From Timema cristinae (lineage: Eukaryota; Arthropoda; Insecta; Phasmatodea; Timematidae), in contig JBCFYV010000893.1 of the NCBI GenBank assembly GCA_039000515.1, positions 1-64,000 on the forward strand: a stretch of 64,000 bases of DNA. Reading direction: 5' to 3'. Made by a program: the position numbers and the translations under genes. Each line of letters starts with the position of its first letter. The stretch's first letter is position 1. Below the pieces are notes generated by a model. That model did not search any database. It was given only the letters and a program-made list of their open reading frames with translations, and was not told the DNA's origin. Below are positions 37,097-48,889 of the stretch, piece after piece.

Positions 37097-40000
37097 TGTC
37101 TGTATACAATGGATATTGTAGGGGTTTCTTGTCGTGTACTGGTATATTCAATCTATAATTTCTTCTGCATCTCCCATCTTGTGTTTGCAGGCACCCCTCA
37201 CCTTCCTGCAACTGACTAACCGATGCTTCGTGGGTACGATGTCTATCGTACGCAAGCATCTTTGATCGGGCTAGAGGAGGTTGTGGGCTAATATTTGCAT
37301 TAGGCAAATATATCATAAGTTTATAGAAATATTGTTTGATTCCAAGTGATTGCTGTCAGAAGTCCTTCTATTGGAGGTAAAAGGTATGCTGCATTTTACC
37401 TCCACAGGTGAACGTGATTTCAAAGAGGATTATGAGGCCCTCTTTTAAGACAGTCCCGCCTATCTCATCTTGGGGGACCTTTAACGGCATAAACTGGTGT
37501 GGGGGTCTAAATTTCTAGGCCGCACGCGGGCGGGAATGGTCGCGGATATTTTTGTTGGGACCTGGTGATAAATGAACCGGGACCCAGACACCACCCCCCC
37601 CCCCCCCCCCCCCCATCCCCCCCCCCCCCCCCCCCCCCCCCCATTCTCCACTTTAATGGGTGTATCCTCTGCATCGACCTAGGTCTATGTAGCGGGATTG
37701 CTGCTCCTTCCTTTGGGAGGTTTCCCTCGGGACTATGTTTGGAGCGATAATTTCCAATTCTGCTTTCAAAAATCCCGATCCTCCCAGTAGCAGCACGGTT
37801 AACAATGGGTTCTTAAAAAGTGTAACTGGGATACAATTCCGCGAGCTCGCTTATTCGAGCCCCATTCTCCGACGTCGATGTTAAGGAGGGCAATTTATTC
37901 GACGGTCATACCGGCGGCGAGGGCATCATCCTAAATCCTCGCAAACGGCCACCTGTGTCCTGTACTGTATGGTAGAGCGAAGGCGGTGTCCTATTTAACT
38001 CTTCTCGAGAGCTACGTTTCTTTAATGGACGTCTACTTCGGAGGAATCTGGAGTTTCCGGATTTTCTACGTGCTAGAGCTCGCGTATTATTCGAGCAGAA
38101 TGCAGAGAGACGTTGGAGACAGTTTATTTTCTTACCTTACTATTCCACTCACCCACTAGTATGGGATAATTCGTAAAGTCCGTAGAGTAGCAAATTACCA
38201 TTTATAAAAACCCGCACTACTGTTAGACTAACGGTAACTTGTCTTCCTCCTATGGAGGTCGAATGTTGGGGCTCGAAGTTCGCGTATTTATAGCATTGCG
38301 AGCTACTCTAACGATGTTCGTGTTGCTAAGCGCAGCATACGAGCGCCTTACTAGTTGATTTGGCCAAAGTGGGGGAGGATTATAACTCCCTTTACTAAGA
38401 GGAATTACTTGCTTGTCCTGGCGGCTACAACTTTGCGCCATCAGATATCATTACGAAACTGTTGCGCCAACTGTCCTGCTGGAGGGAGTTTCCACTCTAG
38501 ACTCATCAATAGTGTTTGGACTCTCGATCAATTCACAAATGTGGAGGCAAGCAAACCGTTATAATCTATACAAGAGGCCCAAGGATTCTACATTCGCGCC
38601 AAGGTTATAGACGATCGCTTACCCTAGTTGATGATGCAAATATAATTAGAGAAACTTGATCATAAAGATCTCTGGTATTCGAATTCCGCAAGCTACTATA
38701 CCCATATGCAAAGTGGCTTTGCGTAAACGTTCCACGGATGGATCACCTTGTTCGCCTCTTGAGACAGCAGCTCGTGACGATTCCTCCATAAACAGCACTC
38801 TTGGCTGCATCTATTTTGATTTGTAGAAGGCTTCCGACACCACTGGCGGTCGGCCTTTAATACACATGTTTATAATCGGGGAGTTCACGGGGGAACCTCT
38901 ATTTTCTTATTCTAAATTTTATGTCTGTAGACATCCGGTAAGGATAAACACACCTTATCCGCTGGATTTTATTCAAGAAAGTGGGGTGCTCAGGTCGCAT
39001 TTTAAGCACTCGTTATTTGCTATCGCGATAAATAGCTATCGTGGACAACGTGCAGTACCAGTACGTCATAGTCTTTTTGTGGATGATACGACATTTATTG
39101 CGCAGTTCCTAAGTCTCACAGGTCGAAAGACAGAGATCAATCGCTGTAAACCTTATGGATGTGGCATTTACGTAATGGCTTTTTTGTCTGCGGCTCCAAG
39201 TCGACTGACGTACATCATAGATTCCGTGAATAAGCCAGCCCAATATTTTTAATGAAACAAGTTGTTTTTACCTGTCTCGAGCCCGTAAGGTTTGGGATCT
39301 TTATTCGTTATTTTAAAAACAACTTGGATCCCAATCCAACGGCTGAGCAGAGGTGTATTAAAAGCTTTTGACATTACCTTAACGTTGTGAGTGGTCGCTT
39401 CTTGGGGTGGGATAGAAACCTTGAAGCGTCTCAATAGAGCTTGGTGAGATCAACTTGATACGCAGTTGTGTATCTAGGTTCCGCTAGCTCACGGGTTTAA
39501 AGATGTTCGTAGCGATCCACCTCCATGCTGGCATTCGACTAGGCTTAGGAGATTTTGCGAACAGTCAGTCGTCAGATCTGTGCTGACCGCCGGTGAGCCC
39601 TCTTTCTCCGGCGGTTTACCTCCTGGCATCTTACGTGTCCGAAACTTGCCCATTGCCTGCCCCATAATGTTGCATACGCCATGTCTTTCATCCTAACAGT
39701 GTTTGTATGAACTACTGGGTGAGTAAAGGGGTTGGATCCGGATGCTATTGTATTCGACACGTGTGGGATAGTCCTGCCAAAGGCTCTCCACATCCCAGGT
39801 GAGTTTCTCTGGAAAATACGCCTTCGACATGATTTTGATCTTGCCAAGTTCCTAAAGCGAACCCCAATTCTTCTGTATCTGAGAGGACTTTTAATGAGCT
39901 CCTCTCACTCGCTTTCACGGATTTGAGCGATTTACCATGATGGCTCTAAATTGTGTCTCCGTTGGATGTGCTTTTGTTGTGGAAGGATCTCAATTTTATA

Positions 40001-40709
40001 CTATGTAGTTACAAATGAACACACGTGTTTTTACGCTTGAATTATTATGCCATTTTTAAATCTTTGTGTTTTGTTTACCGACAGTAGTCACCGTTCTTGT
40101 CTCATCTGCAGGATTATGAGTGCTCATTGGCTTTGTCACTCTCTATGTGGTATTTGTGCAGTCTGATTCCGAACAATTTTTACTCCAAGATATTATGATC
40201 CCGGCTCGCTTCTTGTGGTTTCAAGGTCACGTGGTCTTCCAGGACATGCAAGAAATGGTGACCAGGCCAGCAGGAGGCAGCTAGTATGCTCCGGCAGGGA
40301 TTTGTGGATGACATGTTTTTAGATCTAAGGGTTATGTTCGGCGTGGAAGTCTTAGAACATGCCTGAGCAGTGGGACTGACCCTGCTCAGAAAAGTGCGTC
40401 CATCAGGGACGGTTTATTTGTGTCGCGATGGCCTCATAATCGAAGTTAGAAAAGAGGAGTCATCGTGAGAGAAGTCCGCGTGGGCATCCTTCCATTGACA
40501 TATTTTTTTATAAGAGGGGGTCCACTTCAGTGTGTTGAGTTTGTGTATCCCTTAGTGTGGATTCACATTTTGGATGGAGGTGTCGCAACTCGCACCTCGT
40601 CTGGCTCTTGCTTTTAAAGGTGATTACGTTTTTTATTAGCGATTAGTGCGGTATGGAGTTATTTGTTTACTCCGTTTTATTACGCCAGGGGATCGTTTTT
40701 ATGCATTTG
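37097..40709 (+). pseudogene. LINE B ORF2 (endonuclease, RT, RNase H), frameshifted
   Basis: It begins with an ATG at about 37,097 followed by tacaatggatattgtagggg, the N-terminal endonuclease motif Q-W-x-C-R-G of copy D. Recognisable parts are the endonuclease (37,100-37,900), the RT with fingers at about 38,350-38,800 and palm at 38,800-39,100 (SLFVDD at about 39,069-39,086), and RNase H (about 39,900-40,330). The stop tga at about 40,709 follows the atgcatt words. The frame is broken many times, and the poly(C) block lies in the endonuclease. Confidence 0.6.
37594..37642. repeat. Poly(C) block inside LINE B ORF2
   Basis: Twenty-one C residues, then AT, then twenty-six C residues. In copy D the same place (about 58,371-58,378) has the ordinary bases ctcttttc. 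The block is an insertion of about 40 nt relative to every other copy and has no counterpart in the left arm. I regard it as a base-calling or assembly artefact. Confidence 0.85.
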
Positions 40710-41090
40710 AGACTTTTTAAGTGGTTTTTGGATATTATTTCATATTGAGGCTCTTTTTAAACGTTATATTAAATCTAACCTGTTGTTTTGTCTTTTTAAA
40801 CGACATTATCATTTGAAACATTGTTTTTTTTTTTAACGTGTTATTTTTACTCTCTTTAGTTTAGTCTTTTTATTGGCGTGATACACTTAGTGGTTTTTTT
40901 TTAGGCGGTGTTATCACTTAATTGTTAACCAAGAGTCATTTGAGCTCCTAAGGAGTTGTCTCAGTGTGTGAATGTTTTATCGTTTCTCTACCAATGGGGA
41001 ATTTATTATGTTGTTACTATATTTCAAGGCCCTAAGCTTCGATTGATGTCCGATGGGCCGTTTAAAAACAATAAATATATTAATAATAAT

Positions 41091-41940
41091 TATACCCTCA
41101 ATTGCCATCACGGATAGTGAATTTGAGAACTTTTTAATGAAGAACTCAAGAAACGACTTGAGCGAGTTTCTTAATATGGCCGAGAGGAAGCGCAGTACTG
41201 TCGATTATGCGCTTTACTTTTTTGTTTCCTGTTTAATTGATAGTGTGTAATCTCAGTTAAGCACTTTTCGTCACTCCGAGTCTGCAAGTGTTCTATGTCC
41301 AATTTTCTAGTTTTGTGGTAAAAGGAGCATTAAAGTATGAAGGATTTAGTATAAAACCAATGATACTATATGACAAACTCAAGTTTCTGTCCCATAAGTC
41401 ATTACTTCTCAGACATTCAATGATGAAAACATGTTTGAGGTATGTGTACAAGTACGAGATTTTTAATTTATTAAATTGGACATTTATACAATGAATCATA
41501 AAGAAGATTGATTATTTGATGTGCATCTTCTGTTATCTCCAACCAATCACATGAAATCGTTTGATGCAAAATGTTATAATATTCCTATTTTAAAATGAAC
41601 ATTATTTTAATTTGTAAATTACAATAAATAATAGTCTCTCATAGTCCATTGAATGACGCAAATCAATAAATAAAACCATTTTGGATTAATTAAAACATGA
41701 TTGTTAAAAAAAGAAAAACCAAATTTTAATTATTTTAAGTTCTTTTGTGGAAAGGTTCGATAGAAAAAAAATTTTGGTGACCTAGGGTTAAGGGGTCAGA
41801 CTTTCTATTGTGGCGGCCGGAGTTACTCTCGGTCCGCCAAAATTTATCGCTTCCCCCTTAAACCCTTCCCATCACCTTGCAAGACATCTATGTTGCAATG
41901 TGTGGATGATGTACACCGTGGTATCGGATAACGAAAAGTA
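41091..41940. other. Segment present only in the right arm
   Basis: About 850 nt with no counterpart between 11,980 and 11,990 of the left arm, where LINE B joins the foldback flank directly. It looks cleaner than its surroundings, with open frames such as 41,107-41,250 (SEFENFLMKNSRNDLSEFL) that I do not recognise. From 41,740 on the text becomes noisy and GC-rich again. It could be an insertion in one arm, or true sequence lost from the other. Confidence 0.5.
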
Positions 41941-42074
41941 AGGTCTTATTTAAACTCCAACTCACCTCATTGCACTATTAGGTAAGTGGTATACCCGCCG
42001 GGTCGAAGACGCGGTGTCTAAAATAATAATAATCATACCCTACCTCGTTATTGTAGTAAGGAACAACATTATTA

Positions 42075-45000
42075 TATTCGATAGGATAGATCCTCAAATT
42101 AAAGATCTTGAAAAAAGATAGTAATCTGAATACTTAAAACAACATTCTATTTGGACAACTTCACTTAAGGGTATTATATTATGGCAAGGAAATGGACCGG
42201 TGGGCAACAGTTGTTGTTACAACGAAATCAATTACAATACAATTTAAATGTGAGTAACAATAAATTATATAATGAGGAATAAGTTTTCATTAGGGTTAAA
42301 AGTAAACAAATTGAACCATTCCAACCCATATAACAGTGATCGAACACAGTTACATAACCCCATCAAAAAATTATTAAAAACTACATTAAGTTTCTTGAGT
42401 TATAGTAACAATTAGTTTAACTTTCAAATAGGGTGTCTAAATTGATAAACATTTAAAATTTATGTTAGAAAATAGAGTTCCATAGAGAATTGAGTAGGCT
42501 TGCATAACAAGTTATTAGTGGTTTGTTCTAAAAAAAATTTTTTAATAATTTATTTCTTCAGGATTTTATGTAATACATTTTAACTACATAAATATATTAA
42601 GAAAGTGTAGCTGAAATATAATGGGATAGTCTAAAAGCAATTCTAAATGGTGAAATAAGATCAAAGTCAAATGAACAGATTGGAAATTTTGTGAAAAAAA
42701 GAATTTTTTTTTTTATATATATAAGTTTGAAAATCATATATTTGGGAGAATTAGTTCCCTTGAACCTTGAGGAATGGGGTTGATTAATCACAATCGTCGT
42801 TTCGGCGCTTCGATGGGCACCATCCTGCAGGTAAAACCACGAAAAAGATGTTAACGTAAGCGAGTGCAACTCCTCCAATGTAGGAATAACCTAACCTGTC
42901 AACTTTGAATTTTGATACAGTGTGAGTCTGGAGGACATATTTTAGCGAACAATGACAAATGCTAATTACTAAGATGACTCAGAATGGTTCTAGCCCGAAG
43001 ATCGAGTCTAACAGACACCATTAAAACGGCACGATGTGTAATGTACACCCAGAGTCCATTATAGAACGTCTCCTGGGTTTATAGGAAAGAGAGAACGAAA
43101 ACAAGGGGTCGAAACTTGAAATAAGTATCATGTCGCAACATCTGAAGATAGATAGATTATAAAAAATGACCCTTGGTCACCTAGGTTATAATGATAAATT
43201 GACTAACAAGGGAAGGAAGTGAGACAAAGAGTAGATAAATAAAAAGGATAGAGAAAGGTTCAAAGACTCTTTTTGACACTGGCCCGAACAGGTGCGTTAT
43301 ACCGATGGATGGCAGGGCGGGAGCAAGCGGACATATTTACTCTTGTGGTTGTGGACGTTTTATGAGCGTGTCTAATAGAGACTGGTTTCGAAGTTGGTCT
43401 GTCATTTTAAAACTTTTTAATGATTACAGTAATGCAGTTTTATAAAAATGTTCTCAGCGGGTGTTCTGGAGGTGTGAATAACCTTGGAAGTGGATAGTAA
43501 TTTATACTGATTCAGTTATGCTTAAAGTTCTATCTGTTTAAAGGTATGTGAGACAGCAATCTATATATGAGACTACTGAAGGCAGCTTTTTTTGTGAATC
43601 ATTGGATGGTTGGGTGTTGGGAATAATGCTATCGTGTGTGTTGTAGGCTTGCGGTAAATTTAGTATTCAAATTTCAATTCTGTTTGTTTTTGGAGCATTT
43701 GAAGAGACCAGGTAGTTGTGCCAATTATTAATACATGTTAAAAAGTCAAAGATTCTATAATTCAGAATGTTGAAAATATTTTGAGCTAAATCGTAGGAGA
43801 TGATATAGGCAGACCCTAGATACTCAGAAGTAGTCATCGCATAGCGGCCATAAACCTACCTTTGAACTTAGTGTCTTGGTTGCATTTTAATACGTTATGG
43901 TCTATAATGTTTGCCCAGAAAATTTCACGACATTACCATGAAAATAGGGAGCAAAGCATGACCCCCAAAAAAAACCTCCCCACTATAGAGACTACACATA
44001 GATCTTGATGGGCCATAATTTTTCTTGATACAGTTTTAAGGTGATAGTTATTTGCTTTGATGTATTCCGGGAAGATAATTGTTTTCAAACAATGTTTTTT
44101 TTTTAGTAATGTTATGGTTTATTAACGGGACGTTTGTCTATAGCTTGGAGATGTCTAGTGAGAGAAATTGGATTGAAGACTAGTGAAACTGTTTAAGTTT
44201 ATTAATGAATATAATGAGTTTTGACATTATAAGTGTAAGTACATGTAACTGGTGCTGACGTGTTTTAGCAAGAATTGTTTTACATTGTAGCTAAGGCGCA
44301 TTTCGATAATTGACAGCGGCGTGTATTGTGAGGTTGTGTTTAGAATTTTTGGAAGAGAAGTATCACTTGGGAGCTTAAGGATAATATTGATAAATTTTTA
44401 ATGTCCTTGGTGATGAGAATAACCGGGGGGCGGTATTGGCGAAGTTTTTTAATGTCATCTGAACCTTCGTGTAGGGTCGATTTAAGTTTTCCCCCTTGAT
44501 TTTTGTTATTGTTATATGCAATCCATAGGTTTTCGAGAGATAGCCTTCCTTCCATCGTAGTTAAGACTGTTCGGGCAGTGTCAAGATGAGCTTTGGCCTT
44601 TTCTACTCTTTTAGATTATTACTCTTTTTCTTTCCTTCCTTATATTTTTATCATTAATAGTTTAATGGTTCAATTTTATATTATCTATCTTCAGATTTTG
44701 CTACATTTACTTAGTCCCGTTTTACCTTTTTGCTTTCACCTTTCATAATCAATGACTTTTAGAAAGACTTCTGTGTTTACATTTACACCTGGTTCGTTTT
44801 AATTAATTCAGTTTCTATCGTTCTGTGCAATACCAAATTGAAACTATTTAGGATTCATTATGTATATTAAATATGTTTCATTTTCTGCTAAAATAGACTA
44901 TATACATAGTTATCAAAATTCATTTTCCCTTTATTTATATTGCCTAAATTGAGTATTTGACCACGGCTTCTCGTTTACTCTTTTTTCTTGGTTTAGACCA

Positions 45001-45725
45001 TGAGGCTGGTGCATCGAGGGCGCAACATCGGAATTGTGAATAACAACCTCTCAAGGAACAAGGTGCAATTAAATTCTCCCAGATAAGAATAGGATTTACT
45101 AATATATATAAAAAACAATTCTTTGTTTTCACAAAAATCCAACTTTGTGTCTTTGACCTTTTATTTTATTACCATATATTAAGTTTCATTTTATATCCAT
45201 ATTTATTACATTGTCTTAAATATGTTGGGTTGTTAAAATGTAATTATAAAATCCTGAATGAATTAATTATTTCAAAAAATTTTTTTATAACAAACCAACT
45301 AAGATAACTTTTCAGCAGCTAGGCTCATCTCTCTAAGGAAACTCTATTTTTATACCATAATGTTTATAATGTTTAAAAGATTATAACCTCTTTTATTATA
45401 CCTAATTGTCTATCAACAAGGTATTATTATATGTTTTATTGTATTGTACTTTTTGTCTCACATTTTTGTATGAGTTCTTTATGGTTCATATATTACTATT
45501 AAACCTAATTAAAACTTTTTCTCTTTTATATAATTTTTTTTTACTCACAAATCTTGTTTGTAATTGATTTTCTGTATGTATACAACATTTGCACTTTGGA
45601 CCATTGATCTTATAAATAATACATTACATAATACTTGTAATACTAATTTGTATTATAAATTGATTATTCTCTTTTTCATATTTTTAATTTGATATCTATC
45701 TTATCTAATAGAATCATTAACTAAT
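42075..45725. mobile_element. Foldback element with about 1.2 kb terminal inverted repeats, right arm copy
   Basis: The ends are inverted copies: about 42,075-43,320 against 44,540-45,725. Matching words include acaaatcttgtttgtaattg at about 45,547 against caattacaatacaatttaaatg near 42,230, and gacactggcccgaacag at 43,276 against the complement of ctgttcgggcagtgtc at 44,567. The outer ends read gataagatagatatc, seen as its complement near 45,697-45,711. The inner 1.2 kb is not repeated. No transposase was found, so it would be non-autonomous if mobile. Host flanks are the DDE-type relict on one side and the LINE B flank on the other. Confidence 0.6.
43390..44560 (-). pseudogene. Possible gag-like ORF1 remnant inside the foldback element
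   Basis: On the minus strand, 44,340-44,555 is open and reads STLHEGSDD, then KKLRQYRPPVILITKDIKNL. The pattern of a Pro-Pro core followed by ITKDIKNL resembles the N-terminal domain of Jockey-like gag (ORF1) proteins. Further on, with a frameshift, come words like NVKQFLLKHVSTSYMY. No zinc knuckle could be found. The assignment is weak: it rests on a general resemblance, and the frame is broken. Confidence 0.25.
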
Positions 45726-45999
45726 GATCAGAAAATGCATACCTTAGGCCTGACTTTTAACCAGACTGTAACTATATAAACATTAATAAGACCCACCAAA
45801 GTCAGATGACACCACCTTCTGAAACAGAGACGTTGTCACAAATCTTCCGTTTTATGTGAGATGAGGTTGCTTCCCAGATGCTGTGATGATTTTATTTTCC
45901 ATGAGGAGTCAAATTTTCAGATCATCTTTAAAGGACTCTCTGACCTCTATCCGTAGCGGATGACATTTTTTTTTTTTATTACAATGTGCTTAACCAGTG

Positions 46000-46935
46000 A
46001 TGAAGGGATATGCACAATTGAAAAGTAGTCATTATCAATTTATTAATTCATGAGCTCCTGATTATCGGGGGCCAAACCATTCAGCGTCTAATTAGGAAAT
46101 TGGGCTGTACCATCCGTCCTATTAGCTCGTCAATGGGCATGTGTCACGGAATCCACCTTTGATAAGTTCACGCCGGTCACTAATAACTTACTGATGTTAC
46201 TGTCAGTCTCCAGAGTCAAAGCGAAGTAGTCATTTTTTCAATGCTAACCCTAATGGAGTTTCGGTTCTGGGAATAATGCGATGACCATTTAAAAATGATT
46301 TTTTCACGGTCGCATGATTATCAATGATCTCTCTCAGGATTTGAATAGCGCACTTGCAATTATTTCAGACGTACCATCTTGATTCCTGCCAGGGTGCTCC
46401 GATAACATTAATATTTATACAGAACAATGTGCCGTTCAAATTGGACAAAATTAACATTTTCTTTTGTGACAAAAATTAGATGCTACCTCTGCTGGGAGAG
46501 CAACACCCATTTTTCCCGATAAGCAGACTACGCGGTGCTGTTGTTTTGATTTATATTCTTTATAGTTATGTCTTATCTTCATCCCGCTCAATTTTACAAC
46601 GGATTTTATTTTTCATATGTTTTCATACCACCGACTGATTTTTATCACTGAAATTCCTGGGGTGTTCTTTCATTTTTCGTAATCATTCAGCCATATCATT
46701 TCTTTTTGGGAGAGATTAACAACCAAGCTTAAACTCTTGTTAAAAATATCCCAATGATATTCTCTTTCGTGGTTGTGTTATTTATCTGTCTACCGCTTGT
46801 ACCTTTTAGATACATTACGGTGACTTCAGAAAGTGCCTCGTTATGCACCTTCCGCAATAATAGGGATTTAATGTGATGGGAATGATTGTATATGTATCCT
46901 AATTTCTTTTTCATTTTTCTGTTATATGATTTTGT
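46000..46935 (-). pseudogene. DDE-type transposase-like relict, right arm copy
   Basis: Mirror of 7,185-8,095, read on the minus strand. The N-terminal part is at about 46,730-46,930 and the catalytic blocks run toward 46,050, including the complement of ccagaaccgaaactccatta near 46,252-46,271. Each arm has different indels, so reading the two together shows that the frame was originally continuous over about 300 codons. It is truncated by LINE C (46,975) and by the foldback element (45,725). It acts as a molecular fossil, not a working gene. Confidence 0.55.
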
Positions 46936-47559
46936 ACTTTTTTCTTGAAGGTGATATTCTACCCGCAGAACCCCCTGTTGTCGAAGAGGCAACCTAAAAA
47001 TTGGGAGGCTATGTGCGAACGAAACTATTCTATCTCTTTCTTTGCCTCCTTTTTTCTTCTTCTCTTAACTTATTTTTCTTATCTATATTCTTTTTCCCTT
47101 TCTATTCTGTCATTCTGCAGGAAGCTTATGGTTTCCGTTGACGAACTTGGTTGTCTAATCTTGATTCATCGGATTCTTGGATACTGGCAAATTGAGTTTA
47201 TGAAGTGTGTGGTTGTTTATCTTGCTAGAAGTGGTCTTAGGGTATGGAATACTGGTTCTTACCTTAAAAAAGTCCGAATTAATTTCATGAGGGCCGGAAC
47301 GTAAACTTGGCATTTTCCTACACCACTTGTGTAGACCCTGATTGTTGCTGCCATGTGCAAGGGTGTATGTCTAGTTTAGCGTTGCAATGTGGGGCTTCCG
47401 TCGGGGTGTTAACCGGGCTCATGGGTAGTCCCAACCTTGGATCACCTGGTCCTCACGATCAGCGTATTGTGAGGGTTTTCCCTAATAATGGCTATGGCAC
47501 TTTATTGTCGCTGCTGAAACTTATATCCCGTGGCACATACTGCTTTTCCCCGCTGACCG

Positions 47560-47675
47560 TTATTGCCAACTCCCGCTGGCACCGTACTGCATTCCCGCTT
47601 GGCACCGTACTGCCAATCCCCGTGGCACGTACTGCAAACCGTGGCACGTACTGCCAAACGACTGGGAACTAAATG
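47560..47675 (+). repeat. 5' UTR minisatellite of LINE C, right arm
   Basis: Four or five imperfect units of about 22-24 nt: gctggcaccgtactgcattcc, then cttggcaccgtactgccaat, gtggcacgtactgcaaacc and gtggcacgtactgccaaac. It lies just upstream of the ORF1 start. In copy D this zone (56,235-56,310) is reduced to about three diverged units. Repeats of this kind are common in LINE 5' UTRs, where they can act in transcription; that role is inference here. Confidence 0.65.
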
Positions 47676-48889
47676 CCGGCTCTTAAAGGACGTATTACCG
47701 ACAAAAGAGGTCGGAAATGGTAAGACTGTCCGCCCTTGTACAATTAAAATTGGGCATTGGCGAGGTAGGTTACTGGTAAATGTCTAGAGTAGATTGCACG
47801 ATGAAACTGAACGTGCAGCCCCTTTATCCTCAAAGAGTGATAAGTGTACTGCCAAATCAGAGGTCTCAATTCGAAATGCGCAGAAGGACTGTAATGGTCC
47901 AGACCGGAAACTCTAAGGTTATAAGTGATAATCGTTGCAATATGGCCCATTTAAGGTAATGACTGAATCCAACCGGTGCGACACTGTTTGAAGGGAGTGG
48001 GTCTTGCTAATGACCTCGATGGTCGAATTGAGGGGCTTGTGGTGAAGCTTTAATCCTCGACATGTTACGATGTTTATAGGATAGTCACCAAAAAAGCTGG
48101 AAAGGAAAGATATTGGCGGGTCGAGCAGGTTCACGTGCTCAAGGTCGGGCTGTAGTCCCCAACCACTGGTACTGTTTTCATTCCAGAGGTTAGGGAACTA
48201 GGAAGCATAGCCGTGGTAAGTCAATAGTGCAAGATAGCGGTAAAGAGGTTACGATACCACGGTGTGAGTTCTAAGCTCTGTGGGTCCGCCTTCTTTTGTC
48301 TGGGCTGTGAACGGAAGGTCGAGATGAAAGACTGGAGATTCAAACTGAAAAGACGATTTTCGCTATTTAGAGTCATATTGTCAGAATGCAGCTCAAAATA
48401 CATTGTTCAACTTCATTATGCAGTACAATTGAAGATCCTTGCTCGACTGGCTTCGTCACTACATCCGAGAAACTCCACGAAGTAGTTAAGAACATTGCAA
48501 GCATATCAAGCGAACGTAAGCGAGTTTACACTAAGGAAATCGCGAGGCCAAATCATCTGGACCTAGTACAGGAAAGATGGACGTCGATTCAGGAAGGCCG
48601 TGTGGGACTCACAGGAATATTGCAGATTCACACCGCACACGGTCAACTGATCTGGGACATTCATTACACCGGAATGGCAGTAACACCATCAAGCATACGA
48701 ACACACCTCATGCAGATGTTATTTCAGGTGAGACCCCAAGAACCTAAGGATCGGGAACAAAACAATCGGCCGTTGTTAGCGCGCTATTCAAGACTTTCAC
48801 AGACATTTGGCCGACAGAATCAGGACGTGGGGGCTAGTATCCAACGCACATCACGCTGGTAAGGGCTGCCCAGGAGGACCTACACGGTT

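Larger units (their letters stand above)
35071..41090 (+). mobile_element. I-like LINE copy B, right arm, full length
   Basis: Full-length element of about 6.0 kb in the order 5' UTR (from 35,077, gcgggcacggggttt), ORF1, ORF2, 3' UTR, and a tail aatatattaataataatta ending at about 41,090. The gene order and boundaries follow copy D closely. It is heavily frameshifted by single-base indels. At 37,594-37,642 a poly(C) block interrupts the endonuclease region. I see no convincing target-site duplication, partly because the 41,091-41,940 segment exists only in this arm. Confidence 0.8.

Noticed and set aside
37565..37750. Proline-rich protein encoded by the C-run
   Set aside because: The proline stretch is only the translation of the poly(C) artefact inside LINE B ORF2.
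8355..43900. Three palindrome centres (about 10,100, 26,470 and 43,900), nearly evenly spaced, as a multi-pass raw read with missed adapters
   Set aside because: If so, 7,100-8,100 should match 40,900-41,700 on the same strand; it does not (DDE-type relict against LINE 3' end). The outer two centres are better explained by the foldback element in each arm.
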